NCBI GenBank assembly: GCA_022059125.1
Contig: JAEUWY010000020.1
Coordinates: 186,001-250,000, forward strand
DNA from: Corynespora cassiicola
Lineage: Eukaryota; Ascomycota; Dothideomycetes; Pleosporales; Corynesporascaceae
DNA: 64,000 nt
Reading direction: 5' to 3'
Each line of letters begins with the position of its first letter. The first letter of the stretch is position 1. The translations under genes and the position numbers were made by a program. Positions 43,784 through 55,869 of the stretch are shown here, piece after piece. Below the pieces are notes generated by a model. That model was given only the letters and a program-made list of their open reading frames with translations, ran no database searches and had not been told where the DNA came from.

Positions 43784-44922
43784 TCAAGAGTCGCTGAAAC
43801 TTGCATCCAGCTGGTTGCTAGGCTTGCCACATTGCGACCGGGATGGAGATGTTGTCTGACCCATGGTACCGCGATCAGAAGGGCGTATATTGATGTTTTG
43901 TGTATATCCCTCGTAAGGAGATTCCTTCGCGCTGGTTAGGGATGTCCAGCCGGTGCCAGTACGATTTGAGGCAATAGCACGCGACGGAGCTACAGATCTG
44001 TTTTTGGGCGAGCTTTTCTGTAACCTAGCATTATCTTCAGGTGATTTAGGTAGTACTGATAGAATCCGGGATAGATTTTGGTCATCCGGTTGATGTTCGT
44101 TGCTCCCGCCAGCGATCGTATAATGCGATTGAGATGAGGCATGTTGAAATTTGGTTCTTTGGCCCCCAAAGGCTTGGTTTTCCTTCTGGAAAGTCGATGA
44201 AGTATATGGCTGACAGGTGTCTACGTGTGACCCTTTTGAAACATGTTTATCCTTTAACTTCCCGGCGATTCTTTGATTTGGAATTTGGAAAGGTGATGCA
44301 CGGTCTTCGAGGATGGAGGGGTTGAGATTGTCGTGGCCTGATCCAGCAGATGAATTCCGGTTTTGCAATCCATCAATTTGCCCATAAGGGTATTTTTGGT
44401 GTAGTGTTCCAGTTGGCGAGCCTCCAGAATCATTGGAATGATTCAAAAGGGCGTCTGGAATTGTTTTGTTTTCGGGCTTCATCCCTAGAGAGTCTCTCAA
44501 CTTCAAACTAGCTTCTAAAAGACTAGGCAGTCGCTCCTCAATTTTCAGGCTGTCATCACCAAATTCGACCCGCAGCTCGATGCGCAGAAGATCCAAAAAC
44601 CTTTGAAGTTGTTGTTTATCCATAAAAGTATATTCTAGAACCTAGTCAGTAAGCAACACTTTCTGACCGTGTCATGTCATAGCACCTACGGTTATATGCC
44701 AATTCTTTGTTCTTCAGAGTTAGCTGTTGATATTCGAATTTCACAATTGATATGGACTTTACCTGGCTTGATGCTGGCCATAAAATCGGTGGCAGAGCAT
44801 TCATGTAGGAAAATTATCAAGTAAACGTCGATAGACCAGTTGCCATGGTACTCAAAGTCGATTGGGAAGCCATCAACTCGAGATTTTAAATATGCTCTGG
44901 TGTGCGGAAGCGGAACGGGCCA
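43784..44922 (-). CDS. Hypothetical protein, 5' end uncertain
   Basis: The main exon (44634-43784) encodes a 279-residue tail from the first Met. It opens with a helical, charged segment (LQRFLDLLRIELRVEFGDDS) and goes on as a Ser/Asn/Gln-rich disordered region. A phase-compatible intron (44762-44635, donor GTAAAG, acceptor TTCTAG) links it to an upstream open segment ending in FEYHGNWSIDVYLIIFLHE and CSATDFMASIKP. That segment reads like real protein but has no start before the stop at 44923-44925, so another 5' exon is likely. If the link is wrong, translation starts at 44623. No family recognised. The leading helix is loosely like the C-terminal helix of the C2H2 gene next door. Confidence 0.45.
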
Positions 44923-46001
44923 TTAGAATGCAGGACCAGTGAGACGTGTCTAATGGCACCACGACGCTCCAGTAGAACAGAATAATACTGTTTGAGACAT
45001 TTGCGAGTCCGCCAGTTGAATGAAGGCTAATAGACGCCTCTTTTCGCTTAAAAATGTAGGTTTGTTTGCTGAGGCTGGCGAGCCTTTTGCCGTGCGACTC
45101 TGTGCCGCTTCGATGCGAAGCTGCCCAACACAATAGACTTGGGGTTGTGATGTCTGTTTTGGTAGATATCTAGTGGAGTGCAAGGTATGTAGACACGGGA
45201 GCTGGGGTGAGGAAGCAGAACGACCATCCTTGACGACTGGTCGGGATCGTTCAAAAGATGAGGCGGGCTTCTGCACGCGCAGAGCCAATCACGGACCCCA
45301 GACCACATATGCACATCCACGTCGCGCATCTAAGTTAGGCACACATGTGATGTACCCAGTTGAGCAAAGCACATTTGAGGAGAGCGCCTACGGGTTGTCG
45401 TACATGGCTTTTGAGCTGTATACCTTAGGCAGACCTTATCTTCGATAAAAGCGCTGCTTATGGCTGCACAAGTCCTAAGAAAATGCTCGGAAACACCATT
45501 TTATTTTACATCAAAGCTGCTCCTCAAACATTTCCTACATCGACTTCTTTTTGCCCCAAGCGGAGATGACAAGGATTCCGACTGGGTCTCCCTGTGGCCA
45601 AGACATGCAGTGAGTCTTAGAACCGAATAAGAAGCTCGCAACTGATACCACGCAGAGCAAAAGATGCTGCACAGCCCCAAAATGCGAATAAGCCTTCTTT
45701 TTCACTGAAGCGCTTCCTTGAAGATCGAGAAGACTGTCCATGGCGCTTACAGAGTGAGGCGGGAAAATTCAAGGAGCGTGCTATTGATCTTGCTGCATGT
45801 CTCAAGCAGATAGATCAAGGGCTAGAAGCACGAGACGACAAAACATCTTAGTTATAAATGCCTTAAACTAAAAATTCCTGAAATCTACTATACTGTTGGT
45901 CTTCAATCTACTCCTTTAGAGAGCGACATTCTATATTTAATTGTATGGTCTGAAAACACTAAGTTCGCTCCGGATATTTCTCATCTTGATTGTGCCTGAA
46001 C
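44923..46001. other. Spacer between the hypothetical gene and the C2H2 gene
   Basis: No gene is supported, though missing 5' exon(s) of the hypothetical minus-strand gene may lie here. The minus frames at 44950-45329 and 45535-45805 show no clear motif or start context. Confidence 0.4.
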
Positions 46002-46982
46002 TTAGGGGTTTCCTGTGCTGTTTTTCCCTTTGTCCACCTCATCTCGTGTTTCTTCATCTAATTCAACTAGACTATGTTGCTCCGGCGGGGATGGAGTTTT
46101 GGAATCAGAAGAGCTACTTATTGCGACTTCTTTGCACTTCCGTATTATTTCCAGAAGTCTTTCTTGAAGAGGTGTAGCATGTTCTGTTCCAAATTCATCT
46201 CCAAATTCTTTGTGAAACTCTTTCACTAGACTTCTAACCAACAGTCTGTCAAAGTCCGGGCCCAATGCATATTCATCATCTATCCAAATCAGCATATGCG
46301 CAACAATGTGACTGCTTCTACGCACAGGGTGAGGGGACGATGGAATCTTCAGGAAACAACTGTCTATATAAATGCTTCCACTTTGCCTCGACGCTAGGAA
46401 GATTAGCATAGGGCAATCTGTTGAAATTCAATGACTGCAATTGTTCATTTGGAATGCGATCATCCTGTGGCTTCGGCTTTTGTACGCAGCCAGATTCCAT
46501 GACATGATGCAGAAGATCTTGCTCTGTTGAGAACTCTGTCCAGCATCGCGGACATTGTCGAGCTCTTGTATGTACTCTTTTGAGATGATCTCTACGGTAC
46601 AACATATCAGTTACTATAGTTGTTCTGCGAGCATGGAACCATACTTCAATTTTCCCATATCTGTAAAACCGGTACCCCTGCAAGAACCTCGAGTATATTT
46701 ATCGGGCTGCCTTAGGAAAAAAGGGCACTTCAGTCTTCTGCGTGATTGGGCGTCATCTCCATCTGCACCCAATTTTCGTTTTTTACGGCCATCGTCAGAC
46801 TCGTCTTCCGACTCGGCCTTTTTCTTTTTTTGCTTTTTGACCCCTCTTTGGATAATGTCACTCGTATTCTGGACTGGGGAATCTTTCTTCGTGTTGGTAT
46901 CCTCAATCGGCACTTTAGCGTGCTGAGAAACACCGGGATCAGCGCTGGTAAGCTCCACGGCGCTTTTAGAATGGGAAGACAT
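46002..46982 (-). CDS. C2H2 zinc-finger protein of a Pezizomycotina-specific family
   Basis: A three-exon model of 293 residues: 46982-46645, 46591-46326, 46279-46002. The introns are 53 and 46 bp with GTATGG and GTGCGT donors, and each junction restores a family motif. The first finger is CPFFLRQPDKYTRGSCRGTG, running through the spliced KLKDHLKRVH. The second is QCPRCWTEFSTEQDLLHHVM. After a linker comes EAKWKHLYRQLFPED and SPYDEY, created by the second splice, the usual end of this family. A Lys/Glu-rich stretch with nuclear-localisation character (KKQKKKKAESEDESDDGRKK) precedes the fingers. A helical tail follows. It is probably nuclear; targets are unknown. Copies often sit in accessory regions. 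Confidence 0.82.
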
Positions 46983-48529
46983 GATCATAGAAAGTGAAAA
47001 ATCCACCCATTCCGGTAGCAAAATCCTGACAGACGTATTGGAATTTTCAACCAAAGGAAAAAGACTCGGAAAAACTTGATTGGGGCCAGGGAAATGGAAC
47101 TCGCTCGAAACAGGAAAAACAAAGTCGAGACTCGAGTCCTCTATTGTGCATGATTGTGCCAGGGTATCGGAAGGCCCTCGTTTCTGTGATGGAATCTGAA
47201 CCCATTAGTCTTTATGTATATTGAGTATATCCAGAAAAGAGTCAGAGCGAGCCCAAAATTGTGCCCGACGAATAATCAGCTGACCTTTCTTTGTTCCTGA
47301 GTGCCAGCAAATGCGCTCTGTGTATGACGCATCCTGCCACATCGGGCTGTATCGCAATTTGTTGGGTTTCGGGCTTTCTTGCTTCGTAGCCCGACCAGGC
47401 TACAGGCTTGAACAGTGCATCTCTGCCGGTACTGCCAGGTGTGCTTTGTTGGCCTGTTTCCGGTCATTGCGTCAGCCTGCCATGCAAGAAAAAGGCGTCA
47501 AGAGAGTTGTAACAAAGTGCCAAAAAACTAGAGAGTGGCTCTTTAGCAGGATGAACTTTATTGAACCACGTGTTCGTGGCTTAGTTAGCTGTGCATTAAT
47601 TTTAGCACGCGATGTGACGGTAAAGCACTGGTTGCGATCTGTCATTCGCTCTACCTAATCGTGCAGCTCGCCTTGGGTAGCGAGTAGATTTATCTCAGAC
47701 CGCGGGACTGTGTGATGGCGCACTCGAGTGGCCTGGACGATGCAATCCAGTTTCAGGTGCTAGATGAGCGCGGTTAGCTATCGTCGCGCGGCAGCGGGAT
47801 GGATTCCGACCATGAGCTAGCCCCGAATAGTCTGTGCCCCCTGTACTAAATCGAAGGACGTGTCAAATTCTTTGCATTACAACATTCATTTCGACTTCAT
47901 TCTAGGAGCTTGATGCTCTCATTGTCAATGGAAATTGTCCACGAACGTTCCTTGTGAACAGCAAACGAATTGTCTGCGCCTCATTGCGAGTGACTCACAG
48001 AACATGTCTTTATTTAGGTAGACAGCTCATCATACATGTAAACTTCCATTTTTTGTTCTTTGTAAGATACTTCTTGTGAACTAATAGCGGAATCATTAAG
48101 ATTGAATAGTGACCTTGCGGTGAAAACTTCTACAAATGTTCATTAGTTTGTAAAAAGATCATTGAGAGCCCTGGTGAGGCACACCCCTTAGGCAAGGGTT
48201 GCAAACGTTATGCTATATGTTCGTGCGTTTAGATTGAGAGTTAAGTTCAAAATCACTTCCCTTGTTTTAGGCTTGCACCAACTTGATTGAAATCCATAAA
48301 CTGAAGGGTATTGTGGTGCATAGACAGATTGACATTCCTCAAGTTCACAGTCATCAACAGCTCGCATCATAGAAACTCTCTAGAATCTAATAGCCTGATT
48401 TCAATGAGTACCACCATAGAAATATTTTGAATCTAAATAGGTAAAGTATATATATGAAACTCTTTGTAAGGCGTTCATCCGTCTTAATAAGCATATGTAT
48501 CTTGTGGTACGAATGACCTACTTTAAGCA
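46983..48529. other. Intergenic region
   Basis: About 1.5 kb without a supported gene. A 115-codon plus frame (47311-47658) and its antisense show no known motif. The second half (47880-48530) is AT-rich. Confidence 0.5.
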
Positions 48530-49446
48530 TCAACCGTTAACAGAAGCGCTCTTTGGCAAGCCAATACCGACAGCAGCAGTTGCTCCTGCATCAACTGGTA
48601 ATATAGCACCGGTGATCCATCGTGCATGATCACTAGCTAAAAACACAACTGCACAAGCAGCGTCCCATCCATTCCCCTCCGTGCCCAGCAGACTTCTCTT
48701 CTTTCTTGCTTCTCTAGCTTCCTCACTCATACCTCCCGCGTACATCATAGGCGTGTAAAGCATCTTACATTGATCAGCTCGTGGCTTAACTTGTAGAAAT
48801 TATACGTGGAAGAAAATTTACTTACGCCAGGGCATACACAGTTTACCCTAATGCCATCTGTCGCATGATGGGCCGACATTGCTCTCGTCATATTCACCAC
48901 AGCTCCCTTACTGGTTGGGTAAAGAAGGTGGGGCGTACCACCCTTAAGACCTGCAACACTTCCCATGTTGATGATACTGCCTTTGATTTCACCTTCATTC
49001 TTTTTCATAGCTGGTATGCAATATTTCGTCATCTGTACCATGCTACTGACATTAATCTCCAATCCCTTGGCCCATGCGTCCATGTCTACGTCAACGGCTG
49101 TGCCTGCTGCGCCACCGATTCCGACGTTATTGACTAGGATGTCAAGACGTCCAAATTGCTCGAGGGCAAGCTTGACTGCGTTCTCACAGTCGGAAGACAA
49201 TGTCACATCGGCTTTGAATGCAACAGCACGGCCTCGGTTGGGTGCAGAGGCAACCATGTCTGCCGTCTTTTCAGCCCATTGGAGATTGAGGTCCAGGCAG
49301 ATAACGTTGCAGCCTTCTGCTGCGAGCATGATCGCTATCGCCCTTCCGTTACCAATACCGTCGCCTGCGCAGCCAGCACCAGTGATTATGGCCACTTTCC
49401 CCTGGAGATTCCGGGATGGAGGAGTAGTGGGTATGTCGTCTCCCAT
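48530..49446 (-). CDS. Short-chain dehydrogenase/reductase
   Basis: A two-exon model of 284 residues: 49446-48826 and 48763-48530, with a 62-bp intron (donor GTAAGT, acceptor TGTAAG). It is a classical SDR oxidoreductase. The cofactor-binding glycine motif is ITGAGCAGDGIG, followed by an acidic residue (VICLDLN) that favours NAD over NADP. NNVGIGG, the catalytic Ser in INMGSVAG, and the YPTSKG motif (YxxxK) are all present. The spliced junction CPG/MLYTPM fits the family, as does the end GAILPVDAGA. It would oxidise or reduce an alcohol/ketone in the cytosol. The substrate is unknown. It lies about 4 kb from the terpene cyclase and could be a tailoring enzyme. Confidence 0.9.
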
Positions 49447-50076
49447 ACTGTTGAGATGGATATCAAGTTAAAGAGTCGAGGGAGTGGATCAAGTGAAGAA
49501 GAAATCAAATTAAAATGTCAAAAACTGGAAGAAGACACTTTAGATTGTTGTGTCCGGTAACGGGCTTCCGAGGGAGTACCGCTAAGTATCAGCGACTGGG
49601 TCCAACCTGTCTTGAGGCGGGGCCCAGTTCCTTTCCTCAGCACATCTCATTTGCCAGAACACGCACAGATTGATCATTCGGCGCCAACTTCCCCAAATTC
49701 CGAACAAACGTACCCCGCACTCTGCATCAGCCGAGGTCGGACAACTAGTGCGGGGCATTGGGCGAATGCTAATAGTGTAGCCTGCAGCACACTTCTCCTG
49801 ACCACGCTAGGTTGGCCAGCATCACGTATCTAGTACCAGCATTGCGATCTCGCCTCACGCTGTGCATCATTAGCACCATTTTAGTGTTGAAATTGGATAC
49901 ACAACGTGGGACACTTGGTGATCTGATTCAATCGATTGATAAGCCAGCATCATACATAATTTCGAGCAGGCTCCCGAGCATCCAAATACCTAAACACCCC
50001 TTGATCCATACCTCTTTTTTGGTTTCGAAGATATCCCGATCTTGTTAAATTCTTGACTCAATTTTGGGAAGAGAAT
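49447..50076. promoter_or_regulatory. Divergent promoter region of the SDR and esterase genes
   Basis: A 630-bp region between two genes transcribed apart (SDR minus, esterase plus), which may allow joint control. I see no strong known motif. Confidence 0.45.
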
Positions 50077-51144
50077 ATGGACTTCTCGGCTTACAACGGT
50101 CCCTCAGAGGAATGGCTCAAAGTCCAGGAGACTCTCCCCGCTTGGACTTTCGACATATCCGTTCCGCCTGTCAAACTCCGAGAGACGGTGAACGGTGGAC
50201 GCGAACAATTAGCCGCTACCAATTTTGCAAATATTAGCTCACGGCTTGTTACTACCGACTACACGATTCCAACGCGAGATGGCTCCCAGATCGAGGCCCG
50301 GTCCTATCGTCCCATTTCTAAACCCAAAGACGAAGAACTTCCGGTATATCTCTACTTCCACGGCGGGGGCTTCATCTTTGGTAGTGTGGCATCTGAAGAT
50401 GCGTTGTGTGGCCAACTCGCCCTCAACCTGGACATAATTGTATTAAACGTCAATTATCGCCACACGCCCGAGCACCCATTCCCTGATGCATGGCACGATG
50501 CTCAAGATGCGTACGCATGGCTGCACGATAACATATCCACCGTGGGTGGGGATGTCACGAAGATCGTGGTCGGCGGAATTTCGGCCGGAGGCCAATTGAC
50601 GGCCTCTCTCACGCTCGAGCAGAACCTCGGAAAAGCGTTGACGAATTACCCGAAGCCGGCGGGGCAGATCCTGATGATCCCGTGCCTGGCACACTTGAAG
50701 ACGTACGCAGATGGTCCGGCAAAGAAACTAAAGGATCCGTCATTCTCGTCTTATGTCGCCAACGAAAACGCGCCATTGCTTCCGAAGAATGTGATTGAAT
50801 TTTTCTCCGACCTGCTCAAGAGCGGAACGCCAGACCCGAAGGACACGAAGTTGAACATCGTGGGTGCAGAGTCGGAGGATGTCAAGGGACTGCCACCCAC
50901 CGTCTTTGGAATCTGCGGATTAGACCCGCTGCGGGATGAGGCGCTTTTCTATGCGAAGACTGTGAGCGAGGCTAGAGTGCCGACTCACACGACTCTCATA
51001 AAGGGCGTGCCACATGGTTTCAGAAGATGGGCAGGCGACATCAAGGCTGGCAAGGACTGGGATGATGTAGTCGAAAATGGCATCAGATGGGTGCTTGAGA
51101 AGCCAAAGGCTACGGGAAATTTCGACATCATTGTGAAGGGATAG
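50077..51144 (+). CDS. Alpha/beta-hydrolase esterase, hormone-sensitive-lipase type
   Basis: A 355-residue intronless enzyme. The oxyanion-hole motif HGGGF (YLYFHGGGFIFGS), the nucleophile elbow GISAGG, the acid in CGLDPLRDE and the His in VPHGFRRW are all in order, making the Ser-Asp-His triad of the HSL/GDHG family. It hydrolyses ester bonds of small acyl or acetyl substrates. No signal peptide is visible, so it is probably cytosolic. The ATG at 50077 is the first in frame with a plausible leader. Possible role: deacetylation or ester cleavage in the nearby secondary-metabolite genes, or general detoxification. Confidence 0.9.
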   Translation: MDFSAYNGPSEEWLKVQETLPAWTFDISVPPVKLRETVNGGREQLAATNFANISSRLVTTDYTIPTRDGSQIEARSYRPISKPKDEELPVYLYFHGGGFIFGSVASEDALCGQLALNLDIIVLNVNYRHTPEHPFPDAWHDAQDAYAWLHDNISTVGGDVTKIVVGGISAGGQLTASLTLEQNLGKALTNYPKPAGQILMIPCLAHLKTYADGPAKKLKDPSFSSYVANENAPLLPKNVIEFFSDLLKSGTPDPKDTKLNIVGAESEDVKGLPPTVFGICGLDPLRDEALFYAKTVSEARVPTHTTLIKGVPHGFRRWAGDIKAGKDWDDVVENGIRWVLEKPKATGNFDIIVKG

Positions 51145-51935
51145 TGTGATTGCGCAAGCGCGGCGTGATTCGTCTTACGAGAGACAGTACAACAGATCGA
51201 GGTTGTGAATGCGAAAGAACCTACAAGGTTTTTATACAGGAATGCTTTCTGGTTAGCAGAAAATTCAATGCACTAAACATTGATTTTCTCTTTTGAAAAG
51301 ATAGTGAGGTCAAAAGTTGATCTGATGAAGAAGCGTTGATGCTCAGGTTTGTCAAAATTCAAGTAGCCCGTGTCAGACATTAGAAAAGGCTAGATTCTTT
51401 GGATTCCAAAGCTTATTCCGAACTGCCAAGTTTTCCAATGAAATGCTGATGCACTCGATTTGTCACGGACGAAAGGATACTGGATGGTAATTCACGGGTC
51501 AGCAAGAAAAAAGTTGGAGTTCTAGGGATTCGTGAGCTTGAATGGCTAGCGTGCCATACAAGGCTTAGCGTACACCAAATCCATCCTGCATATTCATCCG
51601 ATCTGCCGATAAATGACCATCTCTTACTATAGCTCTCGACTTCAGTTTCTGCATTGAGTTGTTTGAAGTGGTCTTGTGCGAACTTTTAAGGTCATGAATG
51701 ATACCCTTCTAAGCCACCTCGGCGATCAGTTTCCCGCTATCAATGGCGTAATCAGACCCCGCTTTCTCATCACCGCTGCTGGTCCTCTCGTCCAAGAGGC
51801 ATGGCAGGATTCTGATCGGCTCTTAGGATCTTGGATATACTTGCTCCCGGAACGTATATATAAAGCCACCATGGTACTCATTTTCGCCCGAGCTATCGGA
51901 CGATACTTGCATTACCCCACAAATTTGCACCCATC
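51145..51935. other. Spacer between esterase and carbonic anhydrase genes
   Basis: AT-rich 3' flank, then the carbonic anhydrase promoter with a TATA-like TATATATAAAG at about 51855-51865. No gene is supported. The 87-codon frame ending at 51939 is compositional. Confidence 0.5.
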
Positions 51936-52492
51936 ATGACCCTAGGCGAACAAAACCTGGTAGAGGGAAACAAGGCATATGCAGGATCCTTTACACAGGG
52001 ACACCTTGCCTTGCCGCCAAGCCAGAAGTATGCTGTTTGTACGTATCGTCTCTACCCCTCATCCTAGGTGCTCATTAACCTCTGGCCTTAGTGACATGCA
52101 TGGACGCCCGTATCGACCCTGCAGCCGCCTTCAACATCCCACTCGGCGCGGCCCATGTCATCCGCAATGCTGGGGCATCTGCGCGCGATGCTTTCCGCTC
52201 GCTTGTCATCTCACAGCAACTTCTGGGTACCACTGAAGTACTCGTCGTCAAACATACAGGTTGCGGCATGTTGACGTTTGACAACGAGGCGGCGCGCGCT
52301 ATTGTGAAGAAGAACAAGGGCGATGCAGCTGCAAAGGAGGTCGAAGATCTTGACTTTCTTGCCTTTCCGGAACTCGAGGAGAAAGTCAAAGAAGACGTTG
52401 ATTGGCTGAAGACCCGGGCCGTGGAAGATGGTGTAAAGGTTACTGGGTGGATTTATGAGGTAGAGACTGGACGTGTGCGCAAGGTAGTATAG
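51936..52492 (+). CDS. Small beta-class carbonic anhydrase
   Basis: A two-exon model of 167 residues: 51936-52038 and 52092-52492, with a 53-bp intron (donor GTACGT, acceptor CCTTAG). It interconverts CO2 and bicarbonate. The zinc-site motif TCMDARIDP (CxDxR, with the catalytic Asp-Arg pair) is completed by splicing. HTGCG supplies the second and third zinc ligands (HxxC). It is shorter than plastid-type beta enzymes and matches the compact fungal/bacterial subgroup. The first exon (MTLGEQNLVEGNKAYAGSFT) lacks a targeting peptide, so it is probably cytosolic. Confidence 0.92.
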
Positions 52493-53163
52493 GGTATTTG
52501 CTCTCAATATATGACTAGACAATAACATAGTTGTAACATTGAATACAGCTCGAGTGGTATCCTGCCTGATGACTTAATGTATGGATAATGCCCAAATGAG
52601 GCTTTGACTCACGTGATACAGATTCCTTGAACGGCATTTCTACGACTGAATCCTAACTTGGTACCGGCAACGAGCCCTGTGAAAAGGGCATATAAATTTA
52701 ATAATAGCTTTGATCCTGGTGTTGGCGTCTGCGCTGCCTTTACTGATAGGAACTCAATTAGCTTCTCTAACCCTGATGCGCATCCGCAATTCTGCGGCAA
52801 CGGTTTGCAGATCTAGAAACTGGAAATTCAATAAGAATCCATGTTTTACTACAAATTGATACAGAGTACAGGTTATTCAGCAATTAATGACAATGTACTC
52901 CAGTATTTTTCAGAGATTAAATTAACCCACGAGAGCTGAGAAGGTTAATAAAGTACGGACAAATTATCAGAATGGGGATTTAGGCTTCACAGAAATCACT
53001 GGAGATGATTATTCAAAGCATTGGGTGTAAATTATAGCTAATTTTGACCCTTACTCTTTACAACCCCTATATAAGCTATCGGAGTTCTTGCAGAGACGAT
53101 TTTGCTTTTTTGTGGGGAGATAGTTAACGGAGAAAAGGGGTACTAGATGTTGCTTGAAACCCC
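52493..53163. other. Tail-to-tail spacer between carbonic anhydrase and terpene cyclase genes
   Basis: AT-rich. A 63-codon minus frame (52609-52800) reads like protein in places but has no recognisable motif and is not called. Confidence 0.5.
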
Positions 53164-54795
53164 TCATACAGCTACCATACCTTTATTCGATTCCAGTCCT
53201 TTTGAGAAGCCAGTGATAGCCCTCATTGCCAAAGCCGTTGAGACACCGCGATTACCAATCCTGATCCCAGTTGATCCATACCGATACATCCATCCAAGAT
53301 CCCACCCTCCGTCCGGGCGCTGAGATTCAGCCAACGCTCTTCTATCTTGCTCACACTCTATACCCATTCTGTCGCATGCAGTTATTCGCATCGCCAGGTC
53401 GAGAACACTTCCATCTTTTCCTACGCGTTCTTTTAGTCCTTCCTTCAAAAGAGGGCCTAGAGTGTCATGAAGGTAGGTCTCGCTGCCTGAATACTGTAAA
53501 AGTCGTGTGAAGAAGCCCAAGCAGCAGTCTGGCGAAGGGTAGTAACGAGTACCTTCAAGGTAGATGCGCCGCTTGAGGACGTCGCAGATGAGCCGGACCG
53601 TTTCATCGAACTGGCGCCCACGACCAAAGTGGTAGAAGCATGCCAGTACATTTGAGCTTACGACTGCATCTATTCGAGGTTTTTTTGGATCAAAATATGT
53701 CTATCACGTGTCGTGAGAGTGTAGTTTTCATTATGAGCAGCTGAATGGCTTACCATGAACGTGCCATCGAAGTTCACACACTGGCTCATTCGATCCAAGA
53801 TCGCAGCTACCGACGGAGTAATATCTGGGCGAAGTACTGTAAGAGCCAACGAAGTGGTGTCTAGATCGTCCGGAAAGTATCCTCCAGGGACCAATGTCGC
53901 TTCTCCTATTCACGATAAGCCTTGTCAGCTTTTCCATTGCGATTTGGGCTCCATAAAATCCGAAAAATCAATACTAACCGGCAAAGTAGTTCCATGTATT
54001 CTCTGTATCTAGCGATATATCAACAACATTACTGAGCGTGGTCAGTACATATGCTATCCGATATTCTTCAAAGTACGCTTACGTATCCTGGGTGGCTTCT
54101 AGTATGAGTAGCCGCGCAAAGTTGTCGTCGATTTCGACCCCTGTACTCGTAACGGAGACATGTTTCTTCGCGTTCCTTCTCAGATACTCATACCCTTTTG
54201 CGACAGGGTTGTCGAGCATCTTCTCCAGAGTTGGCACTGCATATCCATCAAAGACAATGCCCTTTATCCCAAGAGCCTCTGCAGCGAGAACATTTTCTTG
54301 CTTATCGTCCAAAAAAACCAGCTTTTCTGACTCTATGTCTATCTCCTTCAGCACATGTTGGAAGAATTGTGGATCCGGTTTTCTCATGCCGGCCACGCCC
54401 GAAGCAAACACGCCATCGAAAAGAGACCAGTCCATCTTCTCTACAAGCGCTTCAAAGTCCTCTCTGCCGACATTAGACATGGCATATACCTTTAGCCAGT
54501 ATTTATGCTTCAGATTCTTAATGAAAGCCACCAACTGCTCGTCCTGTTGCAATGACTCGCGAGCCTGCGAAAATGCTTCGGCTATGTGTGAAACCTCAAG
54601 GACAAACTCCTGAGCAATTTTCTCATAGCATTGAGCTTGGGATATTGTTCCACGTTCATAATCGTGCCAAGTCGTTGATTGGAGAATGTTCTTCAGTGTC
54701 TGTGGTGATACGGAGGTGTTCGTGTGTGGTGACCATTGGAACAAGACGTCCCCAAGATCGAAAATCACGCCCTGGATAGGCAAAAGAGACGCCAT
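53164..54795 (-). CDS. HAD-class II terpene cyclase fusion (AstC/drimane synthase type)
   Basis: A four-exon model of 484 residues: 54795-54083, 54031-53979, 53905-53754, 53700-53164. All phases agree. The N-terminal half is a HAD-like domain: FDLGDV (nucleophile Asp13), YAMSN, GMRKPDP and FLDDKQEN. The C-terminal half is a terpene-cyclase beta domain with the class II acid motif DLDTT (Asp269-Thr273), then TYFDPKKPRID, a YLEGTRYYPS block and SQRPDGGWDLGW. Fungal proteins of this build protonate farnesyl diphosphate to give drimanyl products. In some members the HAD part also removes phosphate. Here the residue two after the nucleophile is Gly, not Asp, so phosphatase activity is uncertain. 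Flanking oxidative and hydrolytic genes suggest a small sesquiterpenoid cluster. Confidence 0.9.
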
Positions 54796-55869
54796 GGGGG
54801 ATATCTTATCGATTAAAAAGAATTATTTAGTACTTTAGGAAGTAGTGTGTAGCGGACTTTTATATAGCACAGCTCGCTCTAAGATCTTGGTGGAAGTTGC
54901 TTCAACAGTCGGCTTCTCGCCCATTAGGCCGCCAATAGGACTATTCCATATGCATACTTTACAAAAATAGGAAGTATTAAACGAATCCAGAAACAAATGG
55001 CTTGAGGTTGTATTGCTGGCGCTTATCTCCTGCGAGCCGTTTTGAGGGCGGTGAGATGATTTCTGTAATTTAGTCATCCCGTCACGACTAGCAGGTAGGA
55101 TCACAAGTAGGACTTTAAGAAACATGTCGCCACCCTCGATATCTATGCCTACCTTTTGAAAATTACATAGTTTGAATATATACAGCGATTTATTGTTCTG
55201 GTATCAGCTTCAAAAACACTCAAAACACTCCCAAAAAACATAACTACCTTGAGCTTTAACAGCCAGAATTTACTAATTTTTGCTGTGCATCTTTGGTAAG
55301 CAATAGTCTCACCACGCCACTCCTTCAAGTACATGGTGCACGGAAGGGACGTCATACCGCTATTTGAAAAGATCAAACGCTATAAAAAATGTATTGCTGA
55401 TGCGCAAAGAGTCCGGGACCTTCTAGAGGTCCTACAAGATTTTGCCAATATCGCAGTACGTCAGCATCTTCTTTGTCATCACAACTCAGCACACTTCCCG
55501 TGTGTGATATCACACGTCAGCTAGTCAAGCCAGTAGATGCATTGGGACAGTGACAAAGCATTTTGGTGGAGAAATGGCTGCTTTTGTGTGATACGACCGG
55601 GTACACTGCGTTTGAAAACCAGTCAGAAAAAGGATCGAAGTAGATGAAGTAGAAGGCACACTGGAATGATGGCTGCAAAGCAATTTCTATGCTTCACTTG
55701 TTTTTGGGCTCTCTAAGGGCTCTTCACTCGATTGTGCTGCCTTTCAAATCTGTCATGGCTCAATTTTCGACATTATTCTATCACATCACAGCCTCCCACG
55801 TTCCAAAAGTACTCCATTGCGTAGATGGTTATTTGCATAGATATCTGATGTTTACTCATGCAGAAACAT
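54796..55869. other. Spacer upstream of the terpene cyclase, with a palindrome
   Basis: It contains the terpene cyclase promoter and the 3' flank of the monooxygenase. A 63-codon plus frame (55333-55524, IPLFEKIKRYKKCIADAQRV...) looks helical, but no family is evident. A 14-bp palindrome lies at 55502-55515. Confidence 0.45.
55502..55515. promoter_or_regulatory. Perfect 14-bp palindrome GTGTGATATCACAC
   Basis: Dyad-symmetric sequence between the monooxygenase and terpene cyclase genes, about 710 bp upstream of the cyclase start. It has the form of a dimeric transcription-factor site. No protein can be assigned. Confidence 0.35.

Noticed and set aside
55333..55524. 63-codon plus frame with a charged helical segment
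   Set aside because: Short, with no relatives recognised and no splice partners; kept only as a note within the spacer.
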